Positions 63,196 through 64,000 of a stretch of 64,000 nucleotides of DNA are shown in pieces. The stretch spans positions 62,001 through 126,000 of the forward strand of contig CANQEW010000002.1 in NCBI GenBank assembly GCA_947596085.1. Reading direction: 5' to 3'. This stretch comes from an uncultured Clostridia bacterium (GTDB lineage: Bacteria > Bacillota > Clostridia > Christensenellales > Aristaeellaceae). Below the pieces are notes generated by a model. That model was not told where the DNA came from, did no database searches, and worked only from the letters and a program-made list of their open reading frames with translations. The translations under genes were made by a program, and so were the position numbers. The stretch's first letter is position 1. Each line of letters starts with the position of its first letter.

Positions 63196-64000
63196 ATGAA
63201 GGACTGGATCAAGGGAATGGACCTCTCCACCCTGCTGGAGGTGGAGGAGTGCGGCGGGCGGTTCAGCGACGGCGGCGTTCCCGGGGACGCGATGGAGATT
63301 CTGCGCAGATACGGCATGAATCTCGTGCGCCTGCGGCTATGGAACGATCCCTACGATTCGTGCGGCGCGCCCTACGGCGCGGGCACGAACGACCTCGCCC
63401 GCACGATGAAGCTGGCCCGGCGCGCGAAGGCGCTGGGCGCGGATTGGATGCTGGACTTTCACTACAGCGACTTCTGGGCCGACCCCGGCAAGCAGAACCC
63501 GCCCAAGGCCTGGCGCGGAATGGACGAGGCGGGGTTGGAGGCGGCCGTGTACGATTACACGCTGTCCGTGATGGAGGCGCTGCGCGCGGCAGAACTGCTT
63601 CCGGCCATGACGGCGGTGGGCAACGAACTGACCAACGGGCTGCTCTGGCCCGTGGGGAAGCGGCCGAACTTTGACAATATCGTGCGCTTCGTCGATGCGG
63701 CGATCCGCGCGGTGCGCGCGGCCGCGCCGGGCGTGGAGATCGTCATTCATCTGGACGACGGTGGAAACAACGCGCTCTACCGCGAGTGGTTTGACAACTA
63801 CTTCGCGCGCGGCGGCGCGGACTTCGAATACATCGGCCTGAGCTACTATCCATTCTGGCACGGAAATCTGGACGGCCTGCGCCGCAATATGCGCGACATC
63901 GCTTCGCGCTACGGCAAGGATCTGATCGTGGTGGAGACCTCCACCGGCTTTACGATGGAGGACTATGCCCGCTACGAAGCGCTCTCTCCCGCCCAGCGCA
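63196..64000 (+). CDS. GH53 endo-beta-1,4-galactanase (partial, runs off the window)
   Basis: The first 268 codons are present, from ATG 63196. No signal peptide is seen, so the enzyme appears cytosolic. GH53 marks: KGMDLSTLLEVEECGG at the start, LVRLRLWNDPYD, LDFHYSDFWADPGKQNPPKA, the acid/base glutamate in TAVGNELTNGLLWP (Glu144) and the nucleophile in VVETSTGFT (Glu247). It hydrolyses beta-1,4-galactan or its oligosaccharides. Seven bases after the zinc-ribbon gene and downstream of a sugar importer, it identifies the locus as galactan utilisation. The ribosome binding site is weak. Most homologues are secreted, so cytosolic use on imported oligosaccharides is notable. Confidence 0.93.
   Translation, partial: MKDWIKGMDLSTLLEVEECGGRFSDGGVPGDAMEILRRYGMNLVRLRLWNDPYDSCGAPYGAGTNDLARTMKLARRAKALGADWMLDFHYSDFWADPGKQNPPKAWRGMDEAGLEAAVYDYTLSVMEALRAAELLPAMTAVGNELTNGLLWPVGKRPNFDNIVRFVDAAIRAVRAAAPGVEIVIHLDDGGNNALYREWFDNYFARGGADFEYIGLSYYPFWHGNLDGLRRNMRDIASRYGKDLIVVETSTGFTMEDYARYEALSPAQR

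Overview
The window is GC-rich by eye (no count was made) and densely packed with genes on both strands, with short gaps that often hold near-consensus sigma-70/sigma-A promoters and rho-independent terminators. The gene content points to an anaerobic Gram-positive-lineage bacterium of the class Clostridia. The supporting genes are the rpmH-rnpA-yidD-yidC-jag cluster, a DUF4317 protein, a group B-type [FeFe] hydrogenase, a BofA-family protein, an AddB-type nuclease subunit, a Cthe_2159-type carbohydrate-binding protein, and ABC sugar transporters without their own ATPase. The high GC and the style of the secreted proteins would suit a Christensenellales-like gut or rumen organism, but that placement is inference.

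Layout. 1-2048: end of a sugar kinase, a polytopic membrane protein and a DegV protein. 2064-4627 (minus): a PHP-domain protein and a polytopic membrane protein. 4760-7678: the rpmH-rnpA-yidD-yidC-jag operon from a consensus promoter. 7746-11138: DUF4317, an alpha/beta hydrolase, GreA, a cysteine-rich protein and tRNA-Arg(CCG). 11244-14372 (minus): a CUT1 sugar ABC operon. 14511-21073 (minus): a stand-alone [FeFe] hydrogenase, a 1239-residue membrane protein joining a zinc ribbon and a kinase N-lobe to peptidoglycan-binding repeats, and a HAD-thymidylate kinase fusion. 21263-25177: a membrane protein and AddB. 25301-29333: a GNAT protein, an endolysin-XhlA-holin-like cassette and an AT-richer secreted orphan. 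29410-37538: an aminotransferase, a glycogen phosphorylase plus GH13 pair, and the serCA operon. 37718-42045: murJ, ruvB, vanZ-like and queA. 42186-43974: an atypical Fe-S aldo/keto reductase and a DUF3795 protein. 43975-44649: a gene-free stretch packed with perfect hairpins. 44650-50143: BofA, two NlpC/P60 wall enzymes, a divergent MreB and a YgjP-like metallohydrolase. 50386-53502: psuKG and two flavoproteins. 53663-56132: a Cthe_2159-type protein and a free-Met-R-sulfoxide reductase. 56249-64000: a LacI-regulated locus.

The last locus reads as a galactan-oligosaccharide system. A LacI regulator is followed by a strong promoter with an inverted-repeat operator, then a binding protein, two permeases, a large unrecognised protein, a small zinc-ribbon protein whose gene overlaps it, and a GH53 endo-galactanase without a signal peptide. 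The order resembles ganR/ganSPQ/ganB, with an unknown protein where ganA would be expected. The most unusual items in the window are the kinase N-lobe/peptidoglycan-binding fusion, the HAD-TMK fusion, the hairpin field at 44053-44562, the orphan lysis cassette and the unknown protein in the galactan locus.
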